Shown piece by piece: positions 1-9,987 of a DNA stretch of 64,000 nt. Within the stretch, counting starts at the first letter, position 1; every line of letters begins with the position of its first letter. Source of the DNA: Fusobacterium perfoetens ATCC 29250 (GTDB lineage: Bacteria; Fusobacteriota; Fusobacteriia; Fusobacteriales; Fusobacteriaceae); the NCBI RefSeq assembly GCF_000622245.1, contig NZ_KK211416.1:230296-294295 (forward strand), read 5' to 3'. Under the pieces are notes generated by a model that ran no database searches, was not told where the DNA came from, and saw only the letters and a list, made by a program, of their open reading frames with translations. A program made the position numbers and the translations under genes.

Positions 1-354
1 ATATCTACTAAATTTAATCTTGATGGAACAAGTGAAGTTTTAGATTATGAGGGAGAAGAAGAGAATTATTTTAGTGAAAATATAATAGATGAAATGGTAA
101 ATAATAAATTTGTTGTTTCAGTTAAAGAAAAACCTTTATTTTATGGTGCTTTTGGAGATGATGTAAGCACTATAGGTGGATTTGCTAGTTGGGTACAAGA
201 TTGGGAATATAGGGAGTGTCCAGAGTGTGGAAAGAAAATGAAATACCTTGCTCAAATTCATTGGGACACTATAATGGATTCAGCAGAGGGAACTTTGTAT
301 ATAGAAATTTGTCCAGATTGTAAAATTGTAACAGCTTTTCATCAACAAACTTAA
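1..354 (+). CDS. DUF1963-like protein, C-terminal part (cut by window edge)
   Basis: The frame is open from base 1, so the gene starts outside the window and 117 codons are visible. The segment GGFASWVQDWEYRECPECGK followed by KYLAQIHW is typical of the C-terminal half of DUF1963 (YwqG-like) proteins. A CPEC / CPDC pair (about residues 72-75 and 106-109 of the visible part) could bind zinc. It is the first of three DUF1963-type genes here (others at 8459 and 16555). Function is unknown; the family is common among immunity-type genes. The N-terminus cannot be judged. Confidence 0.72.
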   Translation: MSTKFNLDGTSEVLDYEGEEENYFSENIIDEMVNNKFVVSVKEKPLFYGAFGDDVSTIGGFASWVQDWEYRECPECGKKMKYLAQIHWDTIMDSAEGTLYIEICPDCKIVTAFHQQT

Positions 355-373
355 TTAAAAGTAAGTGATAAAA

Positions 374-556
374 ATGAAAAATTTTGATATAGTTGCCTTT
401 ATATGTGTTGTAATTGTTGTTTATATGATAATAGGTTCTACAATATTTATCTTAAAACAACTTAAATATAATTTAAAATTTACAATAGTAATATTTATTT
501 CTGTGATAATAGGATTGGGATTAATTTGTCTTTATAATTACTTTAAAAATTTTTAA
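374..556 (+). CDS. Small two-helix membrane protein
   Basis: A 60-residue protein with two hydrophobic segments (about residues 5-28 and 36-55) separated by a short basic loop (KQLKYNLK), so it should sit in the inner membrane as a hairpin. A GTG at 365 in the same frame is possible, but the ATG at 374 is preferred; neither has a good ribosome binding site. It lies 19 bases after the preceding gene and 15 before the next, so it is probably part of the array operon. No family recognised. Confidence 0.55.
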   Translation: MKNFDIVAFICVVIVVYMIIGSTIFILKQLKYNLKFTIVIFISVIIGLGLICLYNYFKNF

Positions 557-571
557 ACAGGAGGAATTTAT

Positions 572-1783
572 ATGTCAAATGAAATGAAAAAAGCTCAAGA
601 AGAAATGGAAAAATTAATGAAGGAACATATGAAAGATGTCTATGGAGAAAATTTTGAAAATATGGGAGATTTAATGAAACAAGCTTTTGAAAATTCTTTA
701 TCTAATTTAGAAAAAGAAATAGATATAGAAGCTATTCAAAATGTAGCTCCTGGTGTTGATATGGCAACTATATTACAAAAAACTCAAGAAGCTAAAGAAG
801 AAGCTCTTAAAAGAGGAAATGATGCAATAGCCTCTCAATCTGAAGCTATAACAAAAGCTATGAATGAAATGTTTTCCTCAGGAAATACAGGACTTCAAGA
901 TATGATATCAGAGCAAATGAAACAATTTCAAGCAATGACAGGAATAGAAGATTTTACAAAAATGACTCCAGAAGATATGCAAAATTATTATGAAAGTCAA
1001 ATGAATATGTGGAATGGATTGGAAAATGGAGAAGAGGAAGATGTATCTTTAGAGGGTGTTGGAAGTTTAATTGAAAATATGTATAATTCATTACCTGATG
1101 GAAATAAAATAAAAGTAAAAAATGGAGATGAATATATAGAAAAATTTGAAATTTTACTTTCTGGAATTTTATCTTATATAAATGGACATGAGAATGATAC
1201 TTTAGATGTAGAAGAACATGATGATTTCTTTAATGAAAAGATAAATTATATTCTTACAGAATTTTGGGGAATAGAAAGTAAAGAAGATGTATATGATACA
1301 ATAGGTTGGTTATTAAATGAAGGACATACAGATGAATATTTAAGTTATGTAAATGCTAATACTATTGACGAGTTAATAACAGAAGATATGGATGAAGAAG
1401 AAGTTGAAATTACAAAAAATGGATTTGAATTTGCAAAATATTTTAAAGATAAATTACCAGAAAATATTATGCTTGGTTGGGACTACGGAAGAGCTAGTGC
1501 AATAGTTCGTTGGGCATATTTTATGAATTATATTAACGAAGAGGAAGCTTGGGAAATTTTAGATAAAATAGCAGGAGTTATGATAGGTACATTTAATTCT
1601 TGGAAAGAGTTTGGAATATCTTACATTGTAGGTGGATTATTCTGGACTTATAGAAAAGACCCATCAGAAACATATAATCGTTATTATGAAACAGTAGAAG
1701 CTTTAGAGGGACTTTTAACTGAAACAGATGATGAGGATGATGGAGAGTGGTTGAGAAATCCTTGGATTGAAGAGGTGTTATAA
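572..1783 (+). CDS. DUF1266 domain protein
   Basis: 403 residues. The N-terminal 180 residues are a charged helical region rich in Met, Glu and Gln, probably coiled coil. The C-terminal half carries the DUF1266 signature: LGWDYGRASAIVRWAYFMN near residue 306, then EEAWEILDK, FNSWKEFG and SYIVGGLFW. The family is of unknown function and often sits in immunity arrays. A GGAGG site precedes ATG 572. The stop overlaps the next start by one base (TAATG), which indicates translational coupling with the ankyrin gene downstream. Confidence 0.72.
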   Translation: MSNEMKKAQEEMEKLMKEHMKDVYGENFENMGDLMKQAFENSLSNLEKEIDIEAIQNVAPGVDMATILQKTQEAKEEALKRGNDAIASQSEAITKAMNEMFSSGNTGLQDMISEQMKQFQAMTGIEDFTKMTPEDMQNYYESQMNMWNGLENGEEEDVSLEGVGSLIENMYNSLPDGNKIKVKNGDEYIEKFEILLSGILSYINGHENDTLDVEEHDDFFNEKINYILTEFWGIESKEDVYDTIGWLLNEGHTDEYLSYVNANTIDELITEDMDEEEVEITKNGFEFAKYFKDKLPENIMLGWDYGRASAIVRWAYFMNYINEEEAWEILDKIAGVMIGTFNSWKEFGISYIVGGLFWTYRKDPSETYNRYYETVEALEGLLTETDDEDDGEWLRNPWIEEVL

Positions 1784-3267
1784 TGGAAATTGATGTATAT
1801 TCTTTAGAAGAACTTTATAGAAAAAATTTATCCTTTGAAGAAAGAAAAAAAGAGTATGAAAAATATCAAATAGATGATGAAGATTCTTATGGAAATACAG
1901 TTTTTCATATTACAACAAAGTTTGCAGATAGTGAGATTTTTGAATACTTTTTTATGATGGGTAAACTTCAAGGAAAAACAAGGCTTTTTAAGACTAATAA
2001 ATATGGAAAAACACCATTTTTTATGTTAAATGATATAAAAAATCCAGAAGAAAAATACGAGGATATAAAAAAAATAATGAAAATTCTTGTAGAAAATGGT
2101 GGAAATATAAATAAAAGAGATGAATCAGGAGAGATGTTTTATCATAAATGTGCTGATTTTCAAAAATATATAATTTTTGAAATAATGAATGAGCTAGGAA
2201 TAAAATATGATAAAGTTATTTTATCTAATGGCTGGAATGTACTACATATAGTTTGTAATTCTCTACATAGAATAGATTTTTATTTAAAAAGAGAAGAAGA
2301 ATATAGAAAACAAGAAGAACCATATTTAAGAACTATAAAAGCAATTTTAAATTCTGGAATAGATGTTGAAACAAAAACAGCAATAGATAAATTAGCTTAT
2401 GACTTGGCTTTTGAATCTAAAAATAAAAGAGCATGTGCATTATTAAAAGGTGTAAGTGAAGATGATAAAACTTTTGGAATTGGTTTACATGAAGCCTGTT
2501 GGTTTGGATATGAAGATATAGTAAAAGAATATATATCAAGAAAAAGTAACTTAAATGAAATTTATGAGGGAAATATGGGAGAGTTAAAAAAACTCTCTCC
2601 CCTTGCTATAGCTTCTAAACATTTACAAAAAAATATTGTAAAACTTCTTATAGAAAATGGAGCTAATGTTTGTGAAAGAAATGGTGAAACTGGATTAAGT
2701 AGTTTTTATTATTTTGTAAAAACTATGATGACTACAGGTATAAATATCAAAGGGGAAAAAACAAAAGAGAATTTTCAAGAGATAACAAAATATTATCTTA
2801 AAGATGAAAAATTTTTAAATAGTTATGTTGATGATGAATATAATACACCAATTAATTTAATATGTAGTATATCACATAGATTTAATTGGGTAGAAGATGA
2901 AAAAGCAGAATTTATTATTTTTGAAAAATTAATAGATAGAGGAGCAGATGTAAACATAGGAGATAAAAATGGAAATACACCACTTCACAAATTATTTAAA
3001 AATGGTGGAGATAAAATTGGTGATATGACAGAACTTTTAATGGAAAGTGGAGCTAATCCAAATAGTAAAAATATAGATGGTGAAACTCCTCTTATGTTAC
3101 TTCCTAATATTTGGAGAGAAGAAGAGGGAGTAGAAGCTTTAGAAGTTTTAGAAAATTATGATGTAGATACTTCTATTACAAATAATAATGGGGAAACTGC
3201 TTTGGATATAGCTTTAAAAATGAAAAAAGAAAAATTGGCACAATATCTTTTAAATATAGGAGGTTAG
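1783..3267 (+). CDS. Ankyrin repeat protein
   Basis: 494 residues with degenerate ankyrin repeats along the length. Recognisable units include NKYGKTPFFMLN near residue 70, LSPLAIASKHLQKNIVKLLI near 268 followed by ENGANVCERNGETGL, DKNGNTPLHKLF near 400 and NIDGETPLML near 427. No signal peptide. Ankyrin repeats bind proteins. It overlaps the DUF1266 gene by one base and is followed four bases later by a second ankyrin gene. A specific partner cannot be read from sequence. Confidence 0.85.
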   Translation: MEIDVYSLEELYRKNLSFEERKKEYEKYQIDDEDSYGNTVFHITTKFADSEIFEYFFMMGKLQGKTRLFKTNKYGKTPFFMLNDIKNPEEKYEDIKKIMKILVENGGNINKRDESGEMFYHKCADFQKYIIFEIMNELGIKYDKVILSNGWNVLHIVCNSLHRIDFYLKREEEYRKQEEPYLRTIKAILNSGIDVETKTAIDKLAYDLAFESKNKRACALLKGVSEDDKTFGIGLHEACWFGYEDIVKEYISRKSNLNEIYEGNMGELKKLSPLAIASKHLQKNIVKLLIENGANVCERNGETGLSSFYYFVKTMMTTGINIKGEKTKENFQEITKYYLKDEKFLNSYVDDEYNTPINLICSISHRFNWVEDEKAEFIIFEKLIDRGADVNIGDKNGNTPLHKLFKNGGDKIGDMTELLMESGANPNSKNIDGETPLMLLPNIWREEEGVEALEVLENYDVDTSITNNNGETALDIALKMKKEKLAQYLLNIGG

Positions 3268-3271
3268 ACTT

Positions 3272-4231
3272 ATGGGAGTAAATTCGTTTATAATAGCTTG
3301 TAAAAATAGACAAAAATCTGTTATAAAAGTATTTCTAAACTCTAAAAAAATAGATGTAAATGAAAGAGATGATATGGGAAGAACTGCTCTTTTTTATAGC
3401 TGTGGTGAAGGAGATAGAGAGATAGTTAAACTTTTAATAGAAGCAGGAGCAGATATAAATTTAGGAGATAATAACAGTATAACTCCTCTTCATCAAGGGG
3501 CTATGAAAGGAAATAAAGAAATTTTAGATATATTGGTAAAAAATGGTGGAGATATAAATGCCACAGATTTTAAAGGAAGAACACCTATAATTTATGCTAT
3601 TATGCAAAATAAAAGTGAGGCTGCCTTTAAATGTATAGAGCTTGGAGCTGATACAACTTTAAAAGATAATGATGGACATTTACCAATAGATTATGCTACT
3701 ACCAACGGATTAAAAGAACTTGTAAATTTTTTGTCAACAGGGGAAAAAGATAATTTTGGAAATACAGCTTTGCATCAAGCTTGTTATAATAACCAAAGTG
3801 AAGTGGTAAAAACTCTTCTTAAATCTTCTTCCTCTACAATAAATAATATAAACGATAGTGGAGAAACCCCACTTATTTTAGCTGTAAAAAATGAGAATCA
3901 ATATATAGTAGAGTTATTGATTGAAAATAAAGCAGATGTAAATTTAGCTAATAATAATGGAGAAACCCCACTTCATTTCAGTGTTAAAAAGGATAATCAA
4001 AATATTTGTAAAGTTTTATTAGAAAATGGTGGAAATGTAAATGCTAGAAATAAAAGTGGAGAAACTCCACTTATAATAGCAGTTCAATGGGGTAAAAAAG
4101 ATAATGTATTAGAACTTATAAATCATGGAGCTGACACTAAGATTTCAGATAATAATGGAAAAACTCCAGAATATTATGCAAGTGAAAAAGGATATACAGA
4201 AATTCTTGAATTACTTATTATGTCTGAATAA
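3272..4231 (+). CDS. Ankyrin repeat protein
   Basis: 319 residues made almost entirely of about nine ankyrin repeats with good consensus: DDMGRTALFYSC, NNSITPLHQGAMKGNKEILD, FKGRTPIIYAI, NFGNTALHQACYNNQSEVV, DSGETPLILAVKNENQYIVE, NNGETPLHFSVKKDNQNICK and KSGETPLIIAV. Cytoplasmic scaffold or binding protein. An AGGAGG site ends the preceding gene and serves ATG 3272. Its repeats are far more regular than those of the neighbour at 1783. Confidence 0.88.
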   Translation: MGVNSFIIACKNRQKSVIKVFLNSKKIDVNERDDMGRTALFYSCGEGDREIVKLLIEAGADINLGDNNSITPLHQGAMKGNKEILDILVKNGGDINATDFKGRTPIIYAIMQNKSEAAFKCIELGADTTLKDNDGHLPIDYATTNGLKELVNFLSTGEKDNFGNTALHQACYNNQSEVVKTLLKSSSSTINNINDSGETPLILAVKNENQYIVELLIENKADVNLANNNGETPLHFSVKKDNQNICKVLLENGGNVNARNKSGETPLIIAVQWGKKDNVLELINHGADTKISDNNGKTPEYYASEKGYTEILELLIMSE

Positions 4232-4243
4232 AAGAGGTAAATT

Positions 4244-5575
4244 ATGAAAAAATATAATCTGTCAGCAGAAGAAATGGTAAAATTTTTATACAGAGGAAAA
4301 ATAAAAAGAGTAAAAGAAGAGGATATATATTCTTTTTATAAAAATCCTAGTAAAATAGAAATAGAATATTTTAAAGAACATTTTGTTGATAAAAGTAAAT
4401 ATAAAATAAGTTGGGAAGAGATAGAGGAAACAGAAAAAAGATTAGGAGTATTTTTACCTAAAATTTTAAGAGAATATTACCATGAGTGTGGAGATTTAGA
4501 TATAAATACCTCTTTTAGTGAACTTTTTAAATTAGAAGATATAGAGTTTTCTCATAATTGGTTAAGGGAAGACTTAGAAGAAGATGAGTATTCAGAGGAA
4601 GAAATAAAGAAAGAGTTAGAAAAAATAGATAATTTTCTTATATTTTGGTGTGAAAATCAAGGTGTATGGAATGCTGGAATAAAAAAAGAGGATTTAGAAT
4701 TGGAAAATCCCCCAATTTATATAACAACTAATGATGATTTATATTCTTGGGCAAAAATTACAAATGATATAGAAACTTTTATTATATTTCAAATCATAGA
4801 TAATATAAATGATAGTGATTTTTATAATGAAGAGATAGAAAAGGAAGATTTAAAGGATATTTTATTAGATGAAAAAATATCTTTAGAAGAGATTAGAATG
4901 AGTAATTTTCTAAGCTCAAACAAAAAAATTAAATGTTCTAGTTATGCTGATTATGATAATGATAAAATATATTTCTTTATATTAGAAAATAATATGATAA
5001 AAAAAGCTTATCTTGTAAAACCTAAAGAGAAAAAAGTAGATTATGGTATAAATGAAAAGATTGATAATGGACTTTTAATAGAGTTAGGAAATATTATATC
5101 AAATGGAGATAATGAAGTCATAAATCAATTAAAATGTAGTTTTGATAATATAAGAAAATACTTAATAGAAAATAAAGAATTTATATATATGGAAAAAGAC
5201 ATAGATAATATGTCTAATAGTGAGATAAAATTTGTAAAATTTTATATATTATCTCAAATCTTAGAAAAAAATGGATATTTATATTATTTAGATTGGAAAT
5301 GTGAATTAGAAGATTTTAAAATGATTGAAAATTTATTAAAAAATATCTCTAATGACTATAGTTTGGATAATATAGAGTTTGACGAAGATGATGATATAAC
5401 TACTTGGAGTGAAATTTTTGATGAGGAATTTAAAAGTAAAAATATTTTACTAGCAAGTTTTGATTTAGATTCAGATACATATGGAGTATTTTTGATTTCT
5501 TATAAAGAATTTGAGAGAATAGAAAAATTGCTTAAAAATAGTGGTTTAAGGATAGACTTTACTAAAAATTTATAA
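4244..5575 (+). CDS. SUKH (SMI1/KNR4) domain protein
   Basis: 443 residues. Residues about 62-165 fit the SUKH/SMI1-KNR4 fold: ISWEEIEETEKRLGVFLPKI, LREYYHECG, then LIFWCENQGVWNAGIKKEDL and ENPPIYI. SUKH proteins are a major superfamily of immunity proteins against nuclease and other polymorphic toxins. The remaining 270 residues are charged and helical and not recognised. Spacing to both neighbours is small (12 and 20 bases), so it is part of the array operon. Confidence 0.75.
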   Translation: MKKYNLSAEEMVKFLYRGKIKRVKEEDIYSFYKNPSKIEIEYFKEHFVDKSKYKISWEEIEETEKRLGVFLPKILREYYHECGDLDINTSFSELFKLEDIEFSHNWLREDLEEDEYSEEEIKKELEKIDNFLIFWCENQGVWNAGIKKEDLELENPPIYITTNDDLYSWAKITNDIETFIIFQIIDNINDSDFYNEEIEKEDLKDILLDEKISLEEIRMSNFLSSNKKIKCSSYADYDNDKIYFFILENNMIKKAYLVKPKEKKVDYGINEKIDNGLLIELGNIISNGDNEVINQLKCSFDNIRKYLIENKEFIYMEKDIDNMSNSEIKFVKFYILSQILEKNGYLYYLDWKCELEDFKMIENLLKNISNDYSLDNIEFDEDDDITTWSEIFDEEFKSKNILLASFDLDSDTYGVFLISYKEFERIEKLLKNSGLRIDFTKNL

Positions 5576-5595
5576 TGATATAAGGAGAGAAAATT

Positions 5596-6333
5596 ATGGA
5601 AAAAGAAAGAAAAATTTTAAATGGATTTATACTTTTTGAAGATGAGAATTGCAATTTTGATGAAATAATAAAAAATTTAAAAGAAGATTGGGAAATAGAA
5701 ATTGATAAATCTGAAATTAAAGATGATGTTTTAGTTTTTGAAATTGATGGAATGAGGGGTTCATTAGCTTTTATTAAATCCCCTGTTCCAAATAAAGAGG
5801 CAGAGGAAAATGCTAAAAATAATTTTTTATGGCAAGGTGGAGTAGAGAAAGTTTCAAAACATAAATCTCAAATGATTGTAGCTACTTTTGGAGAAAATCC
5901 AATAGAAACAGGAAAACTTTTTGTAAAACTTTCAAGCTCTGTATTGAAATTAGAAAATACAATAGGAATTTATAAAGCTCCTACTGTAATGGCAAGAGAA
6001 GAATTTTTAAGCCATACACAATATTTAAAAGAAGAGAAAGAACTTCCAATTCAAAGTATAGTATATATAGGACTTTATCGTACAAAGAAGGGAATAGGTG
6101 GATATACTGATGGACTTAAATTTTTTGATAAAAAAGAGATAGAAATTTTAGATTCTAAAAAAGAGGCTTTTGATATATATGATTTTATCTTTGATATTAT
6201 ATATTATGTAGTTGGAAATAATGTTGAATTAAAAGATGGAGAAACTATTGGATTTTCAGTACATCAAAAATTACCAATTACAATATCAAAAGGAGTGGCT
6301 TTTGAGGAGGACACTATAAAAATTAAATTTTAA
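5596..6333 (+). CDS. DUF4261 domain protein
   Basis: 245 residues. The pattern fits DUF4261: SLAFIKSPVPNKEAEENAKN near residue 56, then SQMIVATFG, GIYKAPTVMAREEF, LPIQSIVYIGLY and GIGGYTDGLKFFDKKEIEIL near residue 170. No signal peptide or membrane segment. Function unknown; family members recur in immunity-type loci. AAGGAGAG precedes the ATG. Confidence 0.7.
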   Translation: MEKERKILNGFILFEDENCNFDEIIKNLKEDWEIEIDKSEIKDDVLVFEIDGMRGSLAFIKSPVPNKEAEENAKNNFLWQGGVEKVSKHKSQMIVATFGENPIETGKLFVKLSSSVLKLENTIGIYKAPTVMAREEFLSHTQYLKEEKELPIQSIVYIGLYRTKKGIGGYTDGLKFFDKKEIEILDSKKEAFDIYDFIFDIIYYVVGNNVELKDGETIGFSVHQKLPITISKGVAFEEDTIKIKF

Positions 6334-6358
6334 TTAGACTAATTAAAGGAGGGATTTT

Positions 6359-7660
6359 ATGATTAGTTTAAGAGATAATAACTCTCTTGTAAAAAAAATA
6401 GGATTTCTTTTTATATTAGCTATTTTATTACAAATACCAATGTTTTTTATAAATAGAATAATTGATGAAAGAGATTATTCATATAGAAATATGGTAGAAG
6501 AAATTGGAAATGAATGGGGTAAAAAACAAACTATTGCAGGAGCATTTTTAATAATTCCGTATAGTGATAAAGAAGTAAGTTATGATGATTCTGGAAAAAA
6601 ATTAGAGAAAACTATTGTAAAAGATTGGATAGTATTACCAGATAAACTAAATATAAAAGTTGATTTAAAAGACGAAGTAAGAGAAAGGGGAATATATAAA
6701 ACAATAGTTTATAATGGAGATGTTACATTAGAGGGAGAATTTCCAAAATTAAAAGATGTATTGCCAGCTAATATGTACCCATATAATATTGGGATAGGAT
6801 TAGGAATAACAGATACTAAGTCTATAATGAAAGTTGAAAAATTTCAAGTAGGAGAGGAAGATATATACTTAGCATCAGGGACTGGACTTAAACAATGGAA
6901 TTTAAGTACAGGAATATCGGGAACTATAGAAAAAAATTATTTAGAAGAAGGAAAAATAACTTTTTCTATTAAGTTAAATCTAAGAGGTAATGGTGGTATA
7001 AATATTTTACCTTTTGGAAAGGAAAATCATTTTGAAGTGACTTCTCCTTGGAAAGCTCCAAAATTTTATGGAATTTTACCAAGTGCAAAAGTAATTGATG
7101 AAAATGGATTTAAAGCAGAATGGGATATATCATCATTTGTAAGAAATTATAAACAGGATTTTGCAGATGGATTTTATTCTGATATATCAGAAGGAAAAAT
7201 TGGAGTAGATTTATATGAGGGAATAACTCATTATAGACAAGTTATGAGAGCTGTAAAATATAGTATGCTTTTTATAATGTTAAGTCTTTTTGTAGTATAT
7301 ATTTTTGAAGTAACAAGTAAAAGATTTACTCACTATATCCAATATGGTGTAGTAGGATTTTCACTTACAATGTTTTATTTGGTTTTACTTTCAATGTCAG
7401 AATATTTTAGCTTTGAATTAGCTTATATAATAGCCACTTTAATGGTGGTAATTCCAAATTCATTGTATATAAAAGCAGTAACTAAGAATAATAATTATGG
7501 TATAGGAATTTTTGTATTCTTATCAGGAATATATGCAGTACTATATTCTATTTTAAAGATGGAACAATATGCACTTATGACAGGAACTATTTTAATAATG
7601 ATAGTTCTTTATGTAATGATGTATATTACTAGAAACATTGAAACTTTTAGGGAGGAATAA
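6359..7660 (+). CDS. creD: CreD-like inner membrane protein
   Basis: 433 residues. An N-terminal membrane anchor (about 13-31, KKIGFLFILAILLQIPMFFI), a region beginning RDYSYRNMVEEIGNEWGKKQ then IAGAFLIIPY, a large non-cytoplasmic domain, and five or six C-terminal membrane helices from about residue 298 are the CreD layout. CreD belongs to the CreBC envelope-stress regulon in enterobacteria and protects some strains against colicin E2; its biochemical role is unknown. No creB or creC is seen here. An AAAGGAGGG site precedes the start. Like CbrC at 21298, it links the array to colicin tolerance. Confidence 0.85.
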   Translation: MISLRDNNSLVKKIGFLFILAILLQIPMFFINRIIDERDYSYRNMVEEIGNEWGKKQTIAGAFLIIPYSDKEVSYDDSGKKLEKTIVKDWIVLPDKLNIKVDLKDEVRERGIYKTIVYNGDVTLEGEFPKLKDVLPANMYPYNIGIGLGITDTKSIMKVEKFQVGEEDIYLASGTGLKQWNLSTGISGTIEKNYLEEGKITFSIKLNLRGNGGINILPFGKENHFEVTSPWKAPKFYGILPSAKVIDENGFKAEWDISSFVRNYKQDFADGFYSDISEGKIGVDLYEGITHYRQVMRAVKYSMLFIMLSLFVVYIFEVTSKRFTHYIQYGVVGFSLTMFYLVLLSMSEYFSFELAYIIATLMVVIPNSLYIKAVTKNNNYGIGIFVFLSGIYAVLYSILKMEQYALMTGTILIMIVLYVMMYITRNIETFREE

Positions 7661-7666
7661 AAAATT

Positions 7667-8449
7667 ATGATTAGAGTAGACTCTAATAAATGTATTAAAT
7701 GTAAAATGTGTATTAAGGATTGTTTTCCAGAAAATATTATATTTGAAGAGGAAAAAATAAAGATAAAAAGTGATTGTATGATGTGTGGGCATTGTGTAGC
7801 TGTGTGTCCAACAAATGCTATAACTTTTGAGGGATATGAAGAAACACAAGAATTAAAAAGTTTAGATTCTAAAATAAATTCAGAAGTCTTTTTAAATTTT
7901 GTAAAGTCAAGAAGAAGTATCAGACATTTTAAAGATAAAAAAATAGATAGAGATATTATTGAAAAATTATTAGAAGTTGGAAGATATAGCCCAACAGGAG
8001 CTAATATCCAAGATGTAAAATATTATGTTATTCAAGATAAATTGGAAGAATTTAAGCCACTTGTTTGGGAGGGAATAAATAATTTTACTAATTCTGGAGA
8101 AAATAATATGTTTCTAAGAAAATATAGAAGTCTATTTGTAGAAATGTATGAAAATCGTGGTATAGATGATAAACTTTTCTTTAAAGCACCAATGGTTTTA
8201 GTAATCACAAGTTCAAATAAGACTAATGGAGTATTAGCTGGAGATAAAATAGAGATGATGGCTAATATGATGGGATTAGGAGTTCTTTTTAGTGGATTTA
8301 TAGAAATGGGAATTACTAGCAATGAGGAACTTATTAAAAAATTCAAATTAAAAAGAAATGTTGTATGTACATGTATGTTGATAGGATATCCTGATATAAG
8401 TTATCAAAGAACTGCTCCGAGAAAAGAAATTAATATAGAGTGGTTGTAG
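7667..8449 (+). CDS. Ferredoxin-nitroreductase fusion protein
   Basis: 260 residues. Residues 1-50 hold two 4Fe-4S motifs (CIKCKMCIKDC and CMMCGHCVAVCP); residues 70-260 are a nitroreductase-like FMN domain beginning KSRRSIRHFKDKKIDRDIIE and YSPTGANIQ. Family members pass electrons from the iron-sulfur clusters to FMN; the substrate is unknown. It starts 6 bases after creD and ends 9 bases before a DUF1963 gene. A redox enzyme is unusual among immunity-type genes. Confidence 0.87.
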   Translation: MIRVDSNKCIKCKMCIKDCFPENIIFEEEKIKIKSDCMMCGHCVAVCPTNAITFEGYEETQELKSLDSKINSEVFLNFVKSRRSIRHFKDKKIDRDIIEKLLEVGRYSPTGANIQDVKYYVIQDKLEEFKPLVWEGINNFTNSGENNMFLRKYRSLFVEMYENRGIDDKLFFKAPMVLVITSSNKTNGVLAGDKIEMMANMMGLGVLFSGFIEMGITSNEELIKKFKLKRNVVCTCMLIGYPDISYQRTAPRKEINIEWL

Positions 8450-8458
8450 GAGGTAAAT

Positions 8459-9349
8459 ATGGGTAAGAAAAAACTTACAGAAGAGGAATTAAAATTTAAT
8501 GAGGAAATTAAGAAAATTGTTTTAGATATTTTAGAAAAAAATAAAAAACCTATGATAAAAATAAAAGTATCAGACGATAAACCTAATTTATTCCAAAGTA
8601 AATTTGGGGGACTTCCATACTTACCTAAAGATAAGGAAGTTCCAAAAGATAAAGAAAATAGACAATTTACATTACTTGCTCAAATAAATGTAGAGGAATT
8701 ACCAGAAAATAATATTTATCCAATGAAAGAGGGAATGTTACAATTTTGGGTATTAAATGATGATTGTATTGGACTTGATTTTGATAATCCTTTAGGAAAT
8801 GGATATAAGGTAGTGTATTATAAAGAAATTGATAAAAATGTAACTGAGGAAGAAATTTTAGGAAAATATAAACCATATGAAGATGAAGATAGTTATTTCC
8901 CAATAGAAAGTGAATTTTCTTTAAAATTTGAATTAAAAGATGGATATTTTTCAGATAGTAATGATGATTTTAGAGAAATAGTAGCTGAGGAAATGAAAAA
9001 ATTCCATCTTGAAAATAAAGAGAAATATCAAGAAATATTAAAAGTATATAAAGATGGAGAATATTTAAGTTATTGGGATATATGGGACATATTAGAAGAA
9101 GATAAAGAAGTTGGAGAAAAATTATTTGATGCAGGGCATAAAATAGGAGGTTATCCTAACTTTACACAAAGTGACATAAGAGATTTAAAATCTGGATATA
9201 ATATTTTACTTCTTCAAATAGACAGCGAAGGAACAGATGAGCATGAAATTATGTGGGGAGATTGTGGAATAGCTAATTTCTTTATAAGAGAAAAAGATTT
9301 AAAAGAACTTAATTTTGATGAGGTAATATATAATTGGGATTGTTGTTAA
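8459..9349 (+). CDS. DUF1963 (YwqG-like) protein
   Basis: 296 residues. Typical YwqG/DUF1963 features: FGGLPYLPKDKEVPK near residue 48, FTLLAQINVEELP near 71, MLQFWVLNDD, then HKIGGYPNFTQSDIR near 230, LLLQIDSE, MWGDCGIANFFI and a final IYNWDCC. Soluble, function unknown. AGGAGGT precedes the ATG. This is the most complete DUF1963 copy in the window. Confidence 0.85.
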   Translation: MGKKKLTEEELKFNEEIKKIVLDILEKNKKPMIKIKVSDDKPNLFQSKFGGLPYLPKDKEVPKDKENRQFTLLAQINVEELPENNIYPMKEGMLQFWVLNDDCIGLDFDNPLGNGYKVVYYKEIDKNVTEEEILGKYKPYEDEDSYFPIESEFSLKFELKDGYFSDSNDDFREIVAEEMKKFHLENKEKYQEILKVYKDGEYLSYWDIWDILEEDKEVGEKLFDAGHKIGGYPNFTQSDIRDLKSGYNILLLQIDSEGTDEHEIMWGDCGIANFFIREKDLKELNFDEVIYNWDCC

Positions 9350-9388
9350 AGAAGATTGATATAATTCAATAAATTAGAGGGAGTTTTT

Positions 9389-9937
9389 ATGATAAAAAAT
9401 CCAGTTAAAATAACAGGTTCTTTGCAAGAAAAAGTAAAAAAATTACTAGAGTGTGCTGGTTGGTATAAGGGAAGAAGTGTTGATATTTCTATAGTGGAAA
9501 AACATTATCAGAAATATGGATTAGAAATGATGAAAACTACTAAGAGATTTTATAAAAAATATTTTGGATTATGTAGTGAATGGTATTTTACAGATAGAAA
9601 TATAAAAAGAAAAAATTATTTTGAATTTGGGCTTTTTCCCTATCTTCAAAATGGTATAAAGGATAAATTAGAAGAAGCAGTTTTTAGGGATATGATAACT
9701 AGAGGAAAAGAAGAGATAGAAAAAATAGCTGGGCAGACTTGCCAACCTCTTGGAGTTATAGGATATATTTATCCAGCAGAAGTGTGGATTTCAGAATATG
9801 GAAAACTATATGCACAATATGAATATAGAGATAATATTCTTTGTTTTGATAATATTTATTCTTTGATTGAAGAAGATTTAAAAAAAATAGATATAGAATA
9901 TGTAACTATGAGGACTTTAGAAATTTTAGATAAATAA
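9389..9937 (+). CDS. SUKH-3 family immunity-type protein
   Basis: 182 residues. LLECAGWYKGRSVDI at residues 15-29 is the SUKH-3 opening motif. Later QPLGVIGYIYPAEVWISEYG and KLYAQYEYRDNILCFDNIYS match the family's second half. Related in layout to the gene at 20732 (LEYAGWYEGRKVDI), but the two are diverged, so this is not a recent duplication. Predicted cytoplasmic immunity protein; the cognate toxin is unknown. Confidence 0.75.
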   Translation: MIKNPVKITGSLQEKVKKLLECAGWYKGRSVDISIVEKHYQKYGLEMMKTTKRFYKKYFGLCSEWYFTDRNIKRKNYFEFGLFPYLQNGIKDKLEEAVFRDMITRGKEEIEKIAGQTCQPLGVIGYIYPAEVWISEYGKLYAQYEYRDNILCFDNIYSLIEEDLKKIDIEYVTMRTLEILDK

Positions 9938-9987
9938 AGTTAAAATTAAATTTTTGAAAAAATATAATAGATTAGGAGGAATGTCAT